A stretch of 64,000 bases of DNA from an uncultured Acidobacteriota bacterium (GTDB lineage Bacteria; Acidobacteriota; Terriglobia; Terriglobales; Acidobacteriaceae): contig CAILAZ010000309.1 in assembly GCA_903832295.1 (NCBI GenBank), positions 26,595 to 90,594 of the forward strand, given 5' to 3'. Below are positions 1 through 8,492 of the stretch, piece by piece. The notes beneath the pieces were generated by a model that was not told where the DNA came from, searched no databases, and was given only the letters and a program-made list of their open reading frames with translations. How positions within the stretch are numbered: position 1 is the stretch's first letter; every line of letters begins with the position of its first letter. The position numbers and the translations under genes were made by a program.

Positions 1-2462
1 CCGGCGACAACAGAGACGGCCTTGGTGTTCGCATCCACTTTGTGAACCAGCGAGTACTCGGTGTAATAGATATTGTTTGCCGCATCGACCACTAACGCCG
101 TTGGATACGTTGTGGACACCACCGAGTAGATGTATCCCGGAGTGCGTCCGCCGCAGTACGGGCCGCCCCCTGATCCGCAAATTACACGAATCTGGCCGAC
201 ACCCGAGTCGGCGATGAATATGTTCCCAAGCGCATCTACAGCGAGGGAAGACGGCCCAAATACGCCGCCTCCGGAGAAGGAATGCAGACTAATCTGCCTC
301 TGGAATAGCAGGGCACGGGTTGCGGGACAGCCATTTCCGGAAGTATCCGTGGCGCCGGGGCAGACGTCGTAGTTGCCTCCGCCAACCCAGGAGATTTTCT
401 GGGTCACCGCATCCACCTTGTAAAGCGCTGAGGCGGCCCAATCTCCGAGGTATAGATTTCCGGCGCTGTCAATCGCCACATTCATCATTACGCCCAGCGG
501 AGTGCTGGTAGCCGGGCGCACGGTGAAATTGTAGTAGCCGCGATTGCCGTTGCCCGCCACGGTGTAGATGTAGCCAGCGGTTTTGTCGGCGCAGAATGGG
601 CCGCTGTTCACCGTGCAGATTACGCGGATACGGTAATTGTTGGTGTCAGCAATGAAGACGTTGCCATAGCTGTTGACGGCGGCCTGGCCGGGATAGTTGA
701 CTTGCGCCCAAGTTGCGGGGAAGCCATCGCCGTTGTAGCCGGCATTTCCGTTGCCGGCCAGGGTGCTCATGATGCCGGTCTGGGAGTGCTGCCCGGCAAT
801 TACGGTCTGAGTGGCGGTGATGGACAACAGCCCTGCGCTGGATGCCGAGTAGGTGTAGGAGCCAGCGGTGTTCAGGGGCGTGGCAGACAAGTTAAAGCTG
901 GCATAGCCGTTGACGGCGTTGGTTGCGTAGTCCTGCGAATACGCGTTGGGTCCGGTGACAGAGAGCGATACGGAGGCGGATGAACCGGTGACTGCCGAGC
1001 CAGAGGCGTCAAGGATTGCGACGACAACGATGCCGGCGTTTGCGCCTGCCCGGACGGTGGGGTTTGGGGCGGTCGTAAACTTGAGACCGGCAGCGACATT
1101 GGCCGAGCACGATGCCGTGCTGCCACCATTTGCGCCTGAGCAACTCCAGCTCCAAGTCTTAGAGGAGAGGCTTACGGACGAGGGAAATCCGGACGAGCAT
1201 AGAGAATCGGTGGGTGCGGATTGGAACGCGCCTCCGTTGGACGCGCCGCAAATTCCATTTGACTTGAATGAGCTGGCACCACCGAGCTTCACGATTGCGT
1301 TGTTTGTAATGTCGGTGACATAGGCGTTTCCCGCTCCATCGACCGCGATCTTGCGGGGCGACCAGGAAGAGATGCCGGGATCCAGCAGCATCTGGGTTCC
1401 GCCAGAGAGCAACACAACGATGTTCCCGAAGCTGTCCACGATGTAAACCGACCCGGCTCCATCGACTGCGATTCCGGTAGCCGATGACAAGACCGATCCG
1501 CCGCCACTGATACCGGTCCAGACCTTGGTCCGGGCCGCGCCGCGTGTCACCTTCCAGACGTAGCCTGCGGAGATGCATCCGGGGAACGCGTTGCAGGGAT
1601 GATTGTCGCCGACATAGAGACTGCCGGCGGCGTCCATGGCGATTGGGCCGACGTAGGCAAACTGGGAAGCGACGGTGGTCTGGCTACCATCAGGCGCAAC
1701 CTGCAGAATGGTCTCGGTGGTGGAATCTGAGATGTAGAGGTTTCCGGCTCCATCGACGGCCACGGAAACGGGATAGAGGTCAGCCGGGGCATTGACCTTT
1801 GTCATCTGTCCGCCGGCAACTTTCCAGACGCAGTTGGCACCGGGGTCGGCGATGTAGATGGCTCCTGCGCCATCGACGGCCGCGGCGACCGCAGAGGTCA
1901 ATCCGGTGGCGACAGGCACCACTCCGACAAAGTCAGGGGAGATCCTCCAGAGAGCGCCAACATCGGCGACGTAGATGTAGCCCGCGGCATCGACGGCAAT
2001 GCCCATGGGACGAAATGAAATGCCCGCCGAGGTGGCGACGGGTGGAATCGCCGGCAGGGCTCCGCTGCCCGAACCTTGTATATAAGTGGTGGCAAGAGGC
2101 GTTCCACCAAGGTCGCTGAGGACGACAGCGCCCATGCGCAGCCCAGGATAGGCCGGAGTGAAGGAAAGAGTCAGGGTGCAGGTGTCATTGGACGCATAGG
2201 TTCCGGCGACACAGGTCCCGCCGGCCATGGTGAAATCCAACGAGCTATAGCCCTGGGTGAGCACCTGGGGGGTAGCAATGGTGACGGGCGAGGCGAAAAC
2301 ATAAGTGAAGGTAGCAGTTGCGGACTGGCCGACGGTCTGAGTGCCGAAATCCGGTGCCCCGGATTGCAAGGCTACTTGTGCCGAAAGAGGCAGGAGGGCA
2401 AAAAAGACGAAGAGGATGAATCGGCAGGCCTTAGCCGCAAACCGAGAGCTGGAAGAGCTCAT
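1..2462 (-). CDS. Secreted NHL-repeat protein, C-terminus off the window
   Basis: This reading frame is absent from the ORF track because it has no stop inside the window. I read it from an ATG at 2462 leftward and checked it in frame near 2450-2350, 2000, 1335 and 40-3. The start MSSSSSRFAAKAC followed by FILFVFFALLPLSAQ is a good signal peptide. Next comes a choice-of-anchor/HYDIN-like beta domain, then repeated NHL blades of the type GIAVDAAGYIYVAD and IAVDGAGNAYVTD. An Ig-like stretch sits in the middle and further NHL blades follow. About 820 residues are visible. Such proteins form beta-propellers outside the cytoplasm and probably bind proteins or glycans; no catalytic site is seen. 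The many short plus-strand ORFs here are shadows. Confidence 0.85.
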   Translation of the reverse strand, partial: MSSSSSRFAAKACRFILFVFFALLPLSAQVALQSGAPDFGTQTVGQSATATFTYVFASPVTIATPQVLTQGYSSLDFTMAGGTCVAGTYASNDTCTLTLSFTPAYPGLRMGAVVLSDLGGTPLATTYIQGSGSGALPAIPPVATSAGISFRPMGIAVDAAGYIYVADVGALWRISPDFVGVVPVATGLTSAVAAAVDGAGAIYIADPGANCVWKVAGGQMTKVNAPADLYPVSVAVDGAGNLYISDSTTETILQVAPDGSQTTVASQFAYVGPIAMDAAGSLYVGDNHPCNAFPGCISAGYVWKVTRGAARTKVWTGISGGGSVLSSATGIAVDGAGSVYIVDSFGNIVVLLSGGTQMLLDPGISSWSPRKIAVDGAGNAYVTDITNNAIVKLGGASSFKSNGICGASNGGAFQSAPTDSLCSSGFPSSVSLSSKTWSWSCSGANGGSTASCSANVAAGLKFTTAPNPTVRAGANAGIVVVAILDASGSAVTGSSASVSLSVTGPNAYSQDYATNAVNGYASFNLSATPLNTAGSYTYSASSAGLLSITATQTVIAGQHSQTGIMSTLAGNGNAGYNGDGFPATWAQVNYPGQAAVNSYGNVFIADTNNYRIRVICTVNSGPFCADKTAGYIYTVAGNGNRGYYNFTVRPATSTPLGVMMNVAIDSAGNLYLGDWAASALYKVDAVTQKISWVGGGNYDVCPGATDTSGNGCPATRALLFQRQISLHSFSGGGVFGPSSLAVDALGNIFIADSGVGQIRVICGSGGGPYCGGRTPGYIYSVVSTTYPTALVVDAANNIYYTEYSLVHKVDANTKAVSVVA

Positions 2463-3016
2463 GTTTTGTCCGCTTTCTGAGCCCTGGGTGGAAGGGCTAC
2501 GACTCGGTGTTCACACCTAGGCGGAGGCAGTTACGGATCACATGCTCGGCGATAGAGCGCAGTGCCGATACCCACCGGACCAGAGAGCGAATTTATTGAG
2601 AGTCGCTGAACGTTACTAGGCACCGGGGGAGAAGACAAGCAGTTTCCACGATGGCCGATACGTGGGGGTTCCAATACGGGAAATGCTGTAGCTCGCGATG
2701 GATGGCTTTCTGACGGTTACTCGAATTGGGCCTAATGAGATGGCAGATTCTTGCCACTCATTCTGAAAACAGACATTCCTCCCCGCTTGTTTCGAAAAAT
2801 GGTGGTATTGTGAATGCGTTGATTCTGGACTATGCGGGGGGAACTGAGTAGAAACGCGCGGCGCGGGCTGGCAATAAATATCTTTTTATTTATCGATGTA
2901 CGGAAGTAGTCCTTAACGTCTTCATAGCAACTGCCGCATTTCGCTTCCACCACTCTTCCACGTAATGGGGACCGTCTTTCTTTGAGGCGGCCGCCGGTCC
3001 AATCACGGAGGCACTC
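2463..3016. other. Intergenic region upstream of the [NiFe] hydrogenase operon
   Basis: About 550 bases with no convincing gene; the 73-residue minus ORF at 2732-2953 has no support. It probably carries the promoter of the secreted NHL gene and that of the hydrogenase operon. Two dyads are visible. TGGCA-N6-TGCCA lies at 2741-2756. An AT-rich pair, ATAAATA at 2874-2880 and TATTTAT at 2887-2893, lies about 125 bases before the first operon start. Either could bind a regulator. I could not identify a clear sigma-70 promoter. Confidence 0.4.
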
Positions 3017-3157
3017 GTGAGAGTAGTCGGTGGCGACCCATGGCGTTTCTATGCCTGCGCGCTTTGGCAGGCATTCGTGTTTATTCCTGCGGGTTCAACA
3101 TGCCTGGAAAGTAACAGGAGATCTTCAGAGCCTGTGCGCTCGCTGGGGAGGGCATGA
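3017..3157 (+). CDS. Possible 46-residue small protein leading the hydrogenase operon
   Basis: Too short for the ORF track. A GTG at 3017 is preceded by GGAGG at 3007-3011 with five bases between, an excellent ribosome binding site. The frame runs 46 codons and its TGA (3155-3157) overlaps the ATG of the next gene (3154) as ATGA, the same coupling used through the rest of the operon. The peptide has one short hydrophobic stretch (FYACALWQAFVFIPAG) and a polar, basic tail. No family is recognised. It may be a tiny membrane subunit, a leader that couples translation of the large antiporter subunit, or chance. Confidence 0.4.
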   Translation: MRVVGGDPWRFYACALWQAFVFIPAGSTCLESNRRSSEPVRSLGRA

Positions 3158-6100
3158 TGCCTACACCCGGCGCACTTGTCCCCTGGGCTTTGTGGCCTCT
3201 GCTGTGTGGCATGGGTCTGGAATTGATGGGAGCGAAGCTGCTCTCGTCGCGATGGAAAGGCGCGCTCGCATTTCTGTGCTGCCTGGGGAGTCTTGCGGCG
3301 GTGCTCGGAACGTATCCGGGCGTCCGCGACGGATCTGCGATACATCTTCAACTGGGAGCCTGGGATGGTCCACTTGCACTGGTGCTGCATGTGGACGCAC
3401 TGAGCCTGCTGTTTGCCTTTATGGCGACCGGGATCGGCACCCTGGTGCTGCTTTACTCCATTGACTACATGGCCGAAGAGGTTTCCGCGACACGGTTCTA
3501 TTGCATCATCCTGGCGTTTATCGCCGGGCTGGTGGTGCTGGTCTATAGCGCAAACCTGCTGATCTTCTACCTTGGCTGGGAACTGGTTGGCCTGTGTTCG
3601 TTCAGCCTTGTGGGCTTCTGGTACACGAATCCCGAGGCGGTGAAGGGAGCGCGCAAGGTTCTGCTGATGACGCACCTTGCGGGCTACGGGCTGCTGGCGG
3701 CGATTCTCGTTATTTATGCCCGAACGGGCAGCACGCTGTGGACCGATCCGGCGGTTGGAAAGTCGATGGGAAGCGGACTGTTTGTGCTGATGCTGATCGC
3801 GCTGGCCGCGAAATCAGTGCAGTTCCCTCTTCATACATGGATTCCCGAGGCGATGGCGGCTCCCACTCCGGTGAGCGCGCTGCTGCACGCGGCGTGCTAC
3901 GTGAAGGCAGGGGTTTACCTGGCAGCACGCATGCACAGTTTTGCGGCGTGGCCCGCTTCGTGGAGCTTCATCATGCTGTGGGTGGGGACGGTGACGATGC
4001 TGGTGGGCGTGCTGTACGCGCTGGTGCAGACAGACCTGAAACGTCTGCTGGCATTCAGCACGGTGAGCCAGATCGGCTACATGATTACCGGCATTGGCCT
4101 GGGAAGCCCGCTGGGAATTGCCGCCGGACTGCTGCATTGCGTGAACCACGGATTTTTCAAGAGCACGCTGTTCCTGGCAGCCGGATCGGTGCAGCACGCC
4201 GCGGGTACGAGGGACATGAACAAACTGGGCGGACTCGCCTCCAGAATGCCGCGAACGACGCTGGTGTGGATGATCAGCATTGGCAGCATGATGGGAATTC
4301 CGCTGATGAGCGGCTTCGCGAGCAAGTGGCTGGTCTATACGGCGGCGCTCCAGAAGGGGATGGTGATTCCCGCGCTGGCCGCCTGGATTGCGAGCATCGG
4401 CACGGTGTTCATCGGAGTGAAGGCGACGAGCGCCGTGTTCCTGGGCGATACGACAGAGCAGACAAAGAACGCGCACGAATCGCCGGCGACGATGACGACC
4501 GGCATGATGTTGCTGACGGCAGTGACGATCATTCTGGGGATTGCGCCGCAGTTTGCGATCCGGTACCTGATCAACCCGGTTCTGGCTTCGTTTGGAATGC
4601 CTGCTGCGATTGGCGTTTCGTGGTTTGGAATGACGGACGCAATGGGGAGCTGGGCAACTTCGATGGGGCTTGTGATGGCAGTGGTTTCGGCTGTCATCGG
4701 CGGCATTGTGTACCTTGCGGTCGTGCGTCCGGCGCGGCATGTGGTTTCAGGCGGCGTGCTTGCGGGCGCAGGTGGCGGAGCCTTCACAGGCGGCGAGCCG
4801 ATGCGCGGGTCCGCGGAATTGCAGGCAGTCGATTTCTCCGAGGTATTCAAGCGGCAGTGGGCTCCGATTCTGCGAGCATTCGACGTCGATGCGTTCTACA
4901 AAGGATTCTGGCGGCTGGTGCTGAACTTCTCGACACGGATGCAACGCGCACTCTCCTGGCTGGAAACGCACGCGGTGGTGACGCTGGCTGGTTGCGCGGT
5001 TGTCGTCCTGCTGTCGGTGTTCCGGGCAGTTCCGAATGCTTCGCTTGCAGCGAGCGGAGAGGGAATTCCAACGCTGATTGGCGTATGCAGCGCATTCGCC
5101 TTCCTGGCACTGGTGCTTACGGCATTGAGCAGCAAGACGACCCGCAAGCTGGCGGGACTGATGTTCCTCTCCGGAGCCCCGGCGATTCTAGGGCTGATGG
5201 TGGAATCCGGGGTCCTGAGGATGATTCTGCTGGAGGCATCTTCGTTCCTCGCGCTGCTGCTGATCTGGAAGAGCGCAAAGACGAAATCGGCGAAGTGGAC
5301 ATTTCTTGCGGTCGTTGCGGCTTCGGCGGCGACGCTGGTTCCAGGCTTGCTGCTGCTGGAACACGGACATGCGGACCTGGCACGAACACTGCTGATCGTT
5401 GGGTTCTTCCTGAAGCTGGGACTGGTTCCGTTCTTCCTGTGGCTGCCGAAAATTGCGGAGCAGGTTCCGGCACTGGTGCTGGGACTGGTGGTTTGTGTGC
5501 TGGATATTGCCGCCTTCGGAGAACTCTGCGCGGTGGCAAAAGCGGCACCCTGGGTGCTGGAACCGAAGAGCCTGTGGCTGGGCGTAGCGGCGGCCTCAGC
5601 ACTGGCGGCCGCACTGTTGATGCTCTCACAGCGCGACATGAAACGCCTGCTGGCGCTCTCAACGGTGGAAGACATGGGCTTCCTCTGTTTTGGACTGGCG
5701 TCAGCGACGGTAATTGGATTTGAAGGCGCGGTGATTGGGGTGGCAACACACGCAGTTGCGAAGGCGTTGCTATTCCTCTCCATCAGCTCTCCGGAAGCGA
5801 ACGGAGAGTTGCGAGCCAAGTGCCGGGGACTGGCGTCGCGTTACCCGGTGAGCGCCGCAGGCTTCCTGATTGGGATGCTGGCGGTGCTTGGCATTCCTCC
5901 CACGATCGGGTTCGCGGGACGGTGGCGAATTTACGAAACAGCGGCACAGTTGGGAACGCCCTGGCTGGTGATGCTGATAGCGTCCTCGATGCTTGCGCTG
6001 ATTGCATACGTCCGCGCACTGACGGGAACGTGGTGGGGAATGTCATCTGCGGAAGCGGGCGTTGATTGTGCGGAGCCTGTGGAAACAGGGATCGCAAAGA

Positions 6101-6183
6101 CACTCATTGTGGTAATGGCGGCATTGCTGGTAATTGCCGGGACGTGGCCCTCTGGGGTCGATTTTCTGCGGGGGATCCGATGA
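3154..6183 (+). CDS. Fused double antiporter-like membrane subunit of group 4 [NiFe] hydrogenase
   Basis: A 1009-residue polytopic protein with two NuoL/M/N-type modules in one chain. In the first module (about residues 60-450) I see the essential Glu in YLGWELVG, the Lys in AAKSVQFPLHTWIPEA and a later Lys in GFFKSTLFLA. After a linker near residues 520-600 the second module (about 620-1000) has a Glu in ILLEASSFLA, a Lys in FLKLGLVPFFLW and VAKALLFLS. Both halves therefore keep the residues that form the proton path in complex I antiporter subunits. In Hyf, Ech and Mbh enzymes these modules are normally separate genes. It should translocate protons or sodium ions driven by the hydrogenase. 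Start: ATG at 3154, with ATG 3157 an alternative better spaced from GGGGAGGG. Confidence 0.85.
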   Translation: MMPTPGALVPWALWPLLCGMGLELMGAKLLSSRWKGALAFLCCLGSLAAVLGTYPGVRDGSAIHLQLGAWDGPLALVLHVDALSLLFAFMATGIGTLVLLYSIDYMAEEVSATRFYCIILAFIAGLVVLVYSANLLIFYLGWELVGLCSFSLVGFWYTNPEAVKGARKVLLMTHLAGYGLLAAILVIYARTGSTLWTDPAVGKSMGSGLFVLMLIALAAKSVQFPLHTWIPEAMAAPTPVSALLHAACYVKAGVYLAARMHSFAAWPASWSFIMLWVGTVTMLVGVLYALVQTDLKRLLAFSTVSQIGYMITGIGLGSPLGIAAGLLHCVNHGFFKSTLFLAAGSVQHAAGTRDMNKLGGLASRMPRTTLVWMISIGSMMGIPLMSGFASKWLVYTAALQKGMVIPALAAWIASIGTVFIGVKATSAVFLGDTTEQTKNAHESPATMTTGMMLLTAVTIILGIAPQFAIRYLINPVLASFGMPAAIGVSWFGMTDAMGSWATSMGLVMAVVSAVIGGIVYLAVVRPARHVVSGGVLAGAGGGAFTGGEPMRGSAELQAVDFSEVFKRQWAPILRAFDVDAFYKGFWRLVLNFSTRMQRALSWLETHAVVTLAGCAVVVLLSVFRAVPNASLAASGEGIPTLIGVCSAFAFLALVLTALSSKTTRKLAGLMFLSGAPAILGLMVESGVLRMILLEASSFLALLLIWKSAKTKSAKWTFLAVVAASAATLVPGLLLLEHGHADLARTLLIVGFFLKLGLVPFFLWLPKIAEQVPALVLGLVVCVLDIAAFGELCAVAKAAPWVLEPKSLWLGVAAASALAAALLMLSQRDMKRLLALSTVEDMGFLCFGLASATVIGFEGAVIGVATHAVAKALLFLSISSPEANGELRAKCRGLASRYPVSAAGFLIGMLAVLGIPPTIGFAGRWRIYETAAQLGTPWLVMLIASSMLALIAYVRALTGTWWGMSSAEAGVDCAEPVETGIAKTLIVVMAALLVIAGTWPSGVDFLRGIR

Positions 6184-6710
6184 AATTGCTTGAGGACTTG
6201 CTGAATCACTGCCGCCAGAAAAGCCCCTGGCTGTTTCATATGAACTCCGGCAGCTGCAATGGCTGCGATATCGAACTGGTTGCCAGCATTGCACCGCGCT
6301 ATGACGTAGAACAACTGGGTATCCACCTGGAAGGCAGCCCGCGCCACGCCGATATTCTGTGCATCTCCGGCCCGGTGACGCATAACACTTTGAATGCGGT
6401 GAAGGCGGTCTATGGGCAGGTACCGCATCCGAAAGCGGTGGTCGGACTTGGCTCCTGCGCCGCGTCCTGCAACGTGTTTGCGGGCAGCCGGACGGTGGTA
6501 GGGCCGCTGCACCTCCACGTCCCGGTTGATGTCTATGTGCCGGGTTGCCCGCCGCGTCCTGACGCCATCATTGAAGGCATTGCGAAAGCTGCCGAGTTGC
6601 TCAGCCATCCGGAACGGAAGCAGATTTCGGAGGCGGAGATCAAGGCTGCGTCGGCTGCCGGGTGCCAGTGTGACGGCGCTCCCGCAGAAGGAGAGACGCC
6701 GTGCAAGTAA
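6180..6710 (+). CDS. [NiFe] hydrogenase small subunit, NuoB/HyfI/EchC-like
   Basis: A 176-residue NuoB-type protein. It carries the ligands of a single proximal [4Fe-4S] cluster: SGSCNGCD near residues 22-28, GLGSCAASC near residue 85 and VPGCPPRP near residue 120. It passes electrons between the [NiFe] site of the large subunit and the NuoI-like ferredoxin subunit at the cytoplasmic face of the membrane. The ATG at 6180 overlaps the TGA of the antiporter gene (ATGA). The longer ORF in the track starting at 6066 is an artefact of upstream reading. There is no twin-arginine signal, as expected for group 4. Confidence 0.9.
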   Translation: MKLLEDLLNHCRQKSPWLFHMNSGSCNGCDIELVASIAPRYDVEQLGIHLEGSPRHADILCISGPVTHNTLNAVKAVYGQVPHPKAVVGLGSCAASCNVFAGSRTVVGPLHLHVPVDVYVPGCPPRPDAIIEGIAKAAELLSHPERKQISEAEIKAASAAGCQCDGAPAEGETPCK

Positions 6711-7618
6711 CAACTGCGATTCTTCGGCTGCTGGTATTCCCTGGACTCCTGTTTGCCATCCCGGCGGCCTGGTTCTTCCTGTACGTGGAGCGAAAGACGA
6801 TTGCGCGGATGCAACGGCGCATTGGACCTCCATTGCTTCAGCCGTTTTACGATTTTGTAAAGCTGCTGGGAAAAGAGTCGCCGCGCTATACCGGCATCGA
6901 GAGCCTGATGATGAAGGCATGGCCGGCGCTCTCCGTGGCCGTGCTGCTGGCGGCGCTGGCACTGATTCCGATCTTTCCGGCGAAGGGCGGCTTTTCCGGC
7001 GACCTGATTCTGCTGATTACGCTGCTGGAGCTGCCTTCGATGTTCTACATGCTGGCGGGCTTCACTTCACGTTCGATTTACGGGAAGGTGGGTTCGATGC
7101 GCGAAGCTTCCCTGAGCCTGTCGAGCAATCTCCTTTTTCTGACCGCAGTGATGATGATTGCGGTGACATCGCATACATTCCAGCTCTCAGAGCTGGCGAT
7201 GCCGGCAGCGTCTCCGGCGAGATGGCTGGGGCTGGCTGCAATCATCCTCTGCATCCCAGCAAAGCTGCGGCTGAATCCGTTCTCCACTTCGAGCGCGGAG
7301 CAGGAGATCTATGCCGGACCGCTGACCGAATACAGCGGGAGCGACCTGGCGCTGTGGGAACTTGCCCACGGACTGGAGTGGCTGGCGCTTTCCGGCTTTG
7401 TCGTTTCGATGTCATTTCCACGAACCGGCTTCCGGCTTGTGGACGCGGGAATCTTCGCGTTTCTGTGCATTGCACTGGTGATTCTGCTGGCGACCGTCGC
7501 GGCAGCTACCGCGCGCTTCACCATCGACCGCTCGGTGCGCTTCTACTGGCGCTGGAGTGTGACGCTGGCAGTCGTCTTTCTGGTAACGGCAGTCGTACTC
7601 AGGGGGGTCGCATCATGA
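6701..7618 (+). CDS. Membrane anchor subunit, NuoH/HyfC/EchB-like
   Basis: A 305-residue, strongly hydrophobic protein of the NuoH family. Diagnostic stretches are YVERKTIARMQRRIGP near residue 30, FSTSSAEQEIYAGPLTEYSG around residue 190-210, and several membrane helices. In complex I and group 4 hydrogenases this subunit links the hydrophilic arm to the ion-pumping arm. Translation starts at GTG 6701, preceded by AGAAGGAGAG, and overlaps the end of the small-subunit gene by ten bases. Confidence 0.9.
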   Translation: MQVTTAILRLLVFPGLLFAIPAAWFFLYVERKTIARMQRRIGPPLLQPFYDFVKLLGKESPRYTGIESLMMKAWPALSVAVLLAALALIPIFPAKGGFSGDLILLITLLELPSMFYMLAGFTSRSIYGKVGSMREASLSLSSNLLFLTAVMMIAVTSHTFQLSELAMPAASPARWLGLAAIILCIPAKLRLNPFSTSSAEQEIYAGPLTEYSGSDLALWELAHGLEWLALSGFVVSMSFPRTGFRLVDAGIFAFLCIALVILLATVAAATARFTIDRSVRFYWRWSVTLAVVFLVTAVVLRGVAS

Positions 7619-8058
7619 AAAGCATCCTTCGTCTTCTTATGCAAAATCTTCGTGACGGCAGCATCACGCTTCCCTACCCGGAAAGGCCGGCGATCCAGAG
7701 CAACTTCCGCGGGATGGTGCAGAACGAACCCGAAGAGTGCACGGGGTGCGGCTTGTGCGCCTATGTGTGCACCTCCAGCGCGATTACTGTGCTGCGCGTT
7801 CTGGACGGATTCCAATGGAACTACGACCCAGGACAATGCACATTCTGCGCGCGCTGCACGCAGCGCTGCCCCAAGCATGCGCTGACAATGGAAGGTACCC
7901 GTCCGCCGGTTTATCAACTGCGCGGCGCATTGCGGCAATCCCACGACGTTAAGAAAAAGAAGAAACCGGCGGGAACTCCCATCGGTCCGCTGCCGATTGA
8001 GGCGGCTGGGTCGAAGGACATGGTTGCAGGCATTGGCGAGCAAGGAGAAGTGAGATGA
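7615..8058 (+). CDS. Two-[4Fe-4S] ferredoxin subunit, NuoI/HyfH-like
   Basis: A 147-residue protein with two ferredoxin-type motifs, CTGCGLCAYVC near residue 42 and CTFCARCTQRCP near residue 78, as in NuoI, HyfH and EchF. It should carry electrons between a soluble ferredoxin or other donor and the NuoB-like subunit. The tail after residue 105 is basic (VKKKKKP) and low in complexity. The start ATG at 7615 overlaps the NuoH-like gene's TGA as ATGA. The 510-residue ORF in the track (from 6526) contains this gene only at its end. Confidence 0.9.
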   Translation: MKSILRLLMQNLRDGSITLPYPERPAIQSNFRGMVQNEPEECTGCGLCAYVCTSSAITVLRVLDGFQWNYDPGQCTFCARCTQRCPKHALTMEGTRPPVYQLRGALRQSHDVKKKKKPAGTPIGPLPIEAAGSKDMVAGIGEQGEVR

Positions 8059-8492
8059 GCGAGAGCGCAACCATGTTCAAGAGAGAGCCGCGGTTTGACG
8101 CGCAGCTGCTGGAGTTACGCGAGGAAGACGGTTGGCAGCAGAAGAACGGCGCGTGGTGGATTGCGCCGCAGATGCTGGATGCGCGCGCCATGGCCCGGCT
8201 GATGGTTCCGGTTGCCCGTCTGATGACGGTGGCTTCCAGAGTGTGCGATGGCGGAGAGACACATCTTGATTATCACTGGGACCTGAATGGCGTGATCCTG
8301 ACTTTTTCCGCGCAAACGAGCGAGAACAAGTTTGCGAGCATCAGCGACCTTTGCCCCGCCGCGGACTGGGTGGAACGCGAAATCCACGAGTACTTTGCTG
8401 TGGATTTCACCGGACGCGACAATACCAAACCGCTGATGTTGAGACCCGGCCTGGAAGCCGGCCTGAACCGCACCCAGGATGGAAAACTATGA
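8055..8492 (+). CDS. NuoC-like 30-kDa subunit of group 4 hydrogenase
   Basis: A 145-residue protein of the complex I 30-kDa (NuoC) type. The best signature is DWVEREIHEYFAVDFTGRD around residue 105-123, followed by LMLRPGLEAG. In HycE and HyfG this domain is fused to the NuoD-like large subunit; here it is separate, as in Ech and Mbh enzymes. It is a structural piece of the hydrophilic arm. ATG 8055 overlaps the previous TGA. Confidence 0.85.
   Translation: MSESATMFKREPRFDAQLLELREEDGWQQKNGAWWIAPQMLDARAMARLMVPVARLMTVASRVCDGGETHLDYHWDLNGVILTFSAQTSENKFASISDLCPAADWVEREIHEYFAVDFTGRDNTKPLMLRPGLEAGLNRTQDGKL

Noticed and set aside
2741-2754. Sigma-54 promoter (TGGCAG...TTGC) for the hydrogenase operon, as in FhlA-controlled systems
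   Set aside because: The GG and GC elements are nine bases apart instead of ten, and the site is about 275 bases from the first start. The dyad TGGCA-N6-TGCCA explains the sequence equally well.
3594-5723. 709-residue plus-strand ORF inside the antiporter gene
   Set aside because: It is a shadow frame: very rich in Gly, Arg and Ala, no domain, fully inside a well-supported membrane protein gene.
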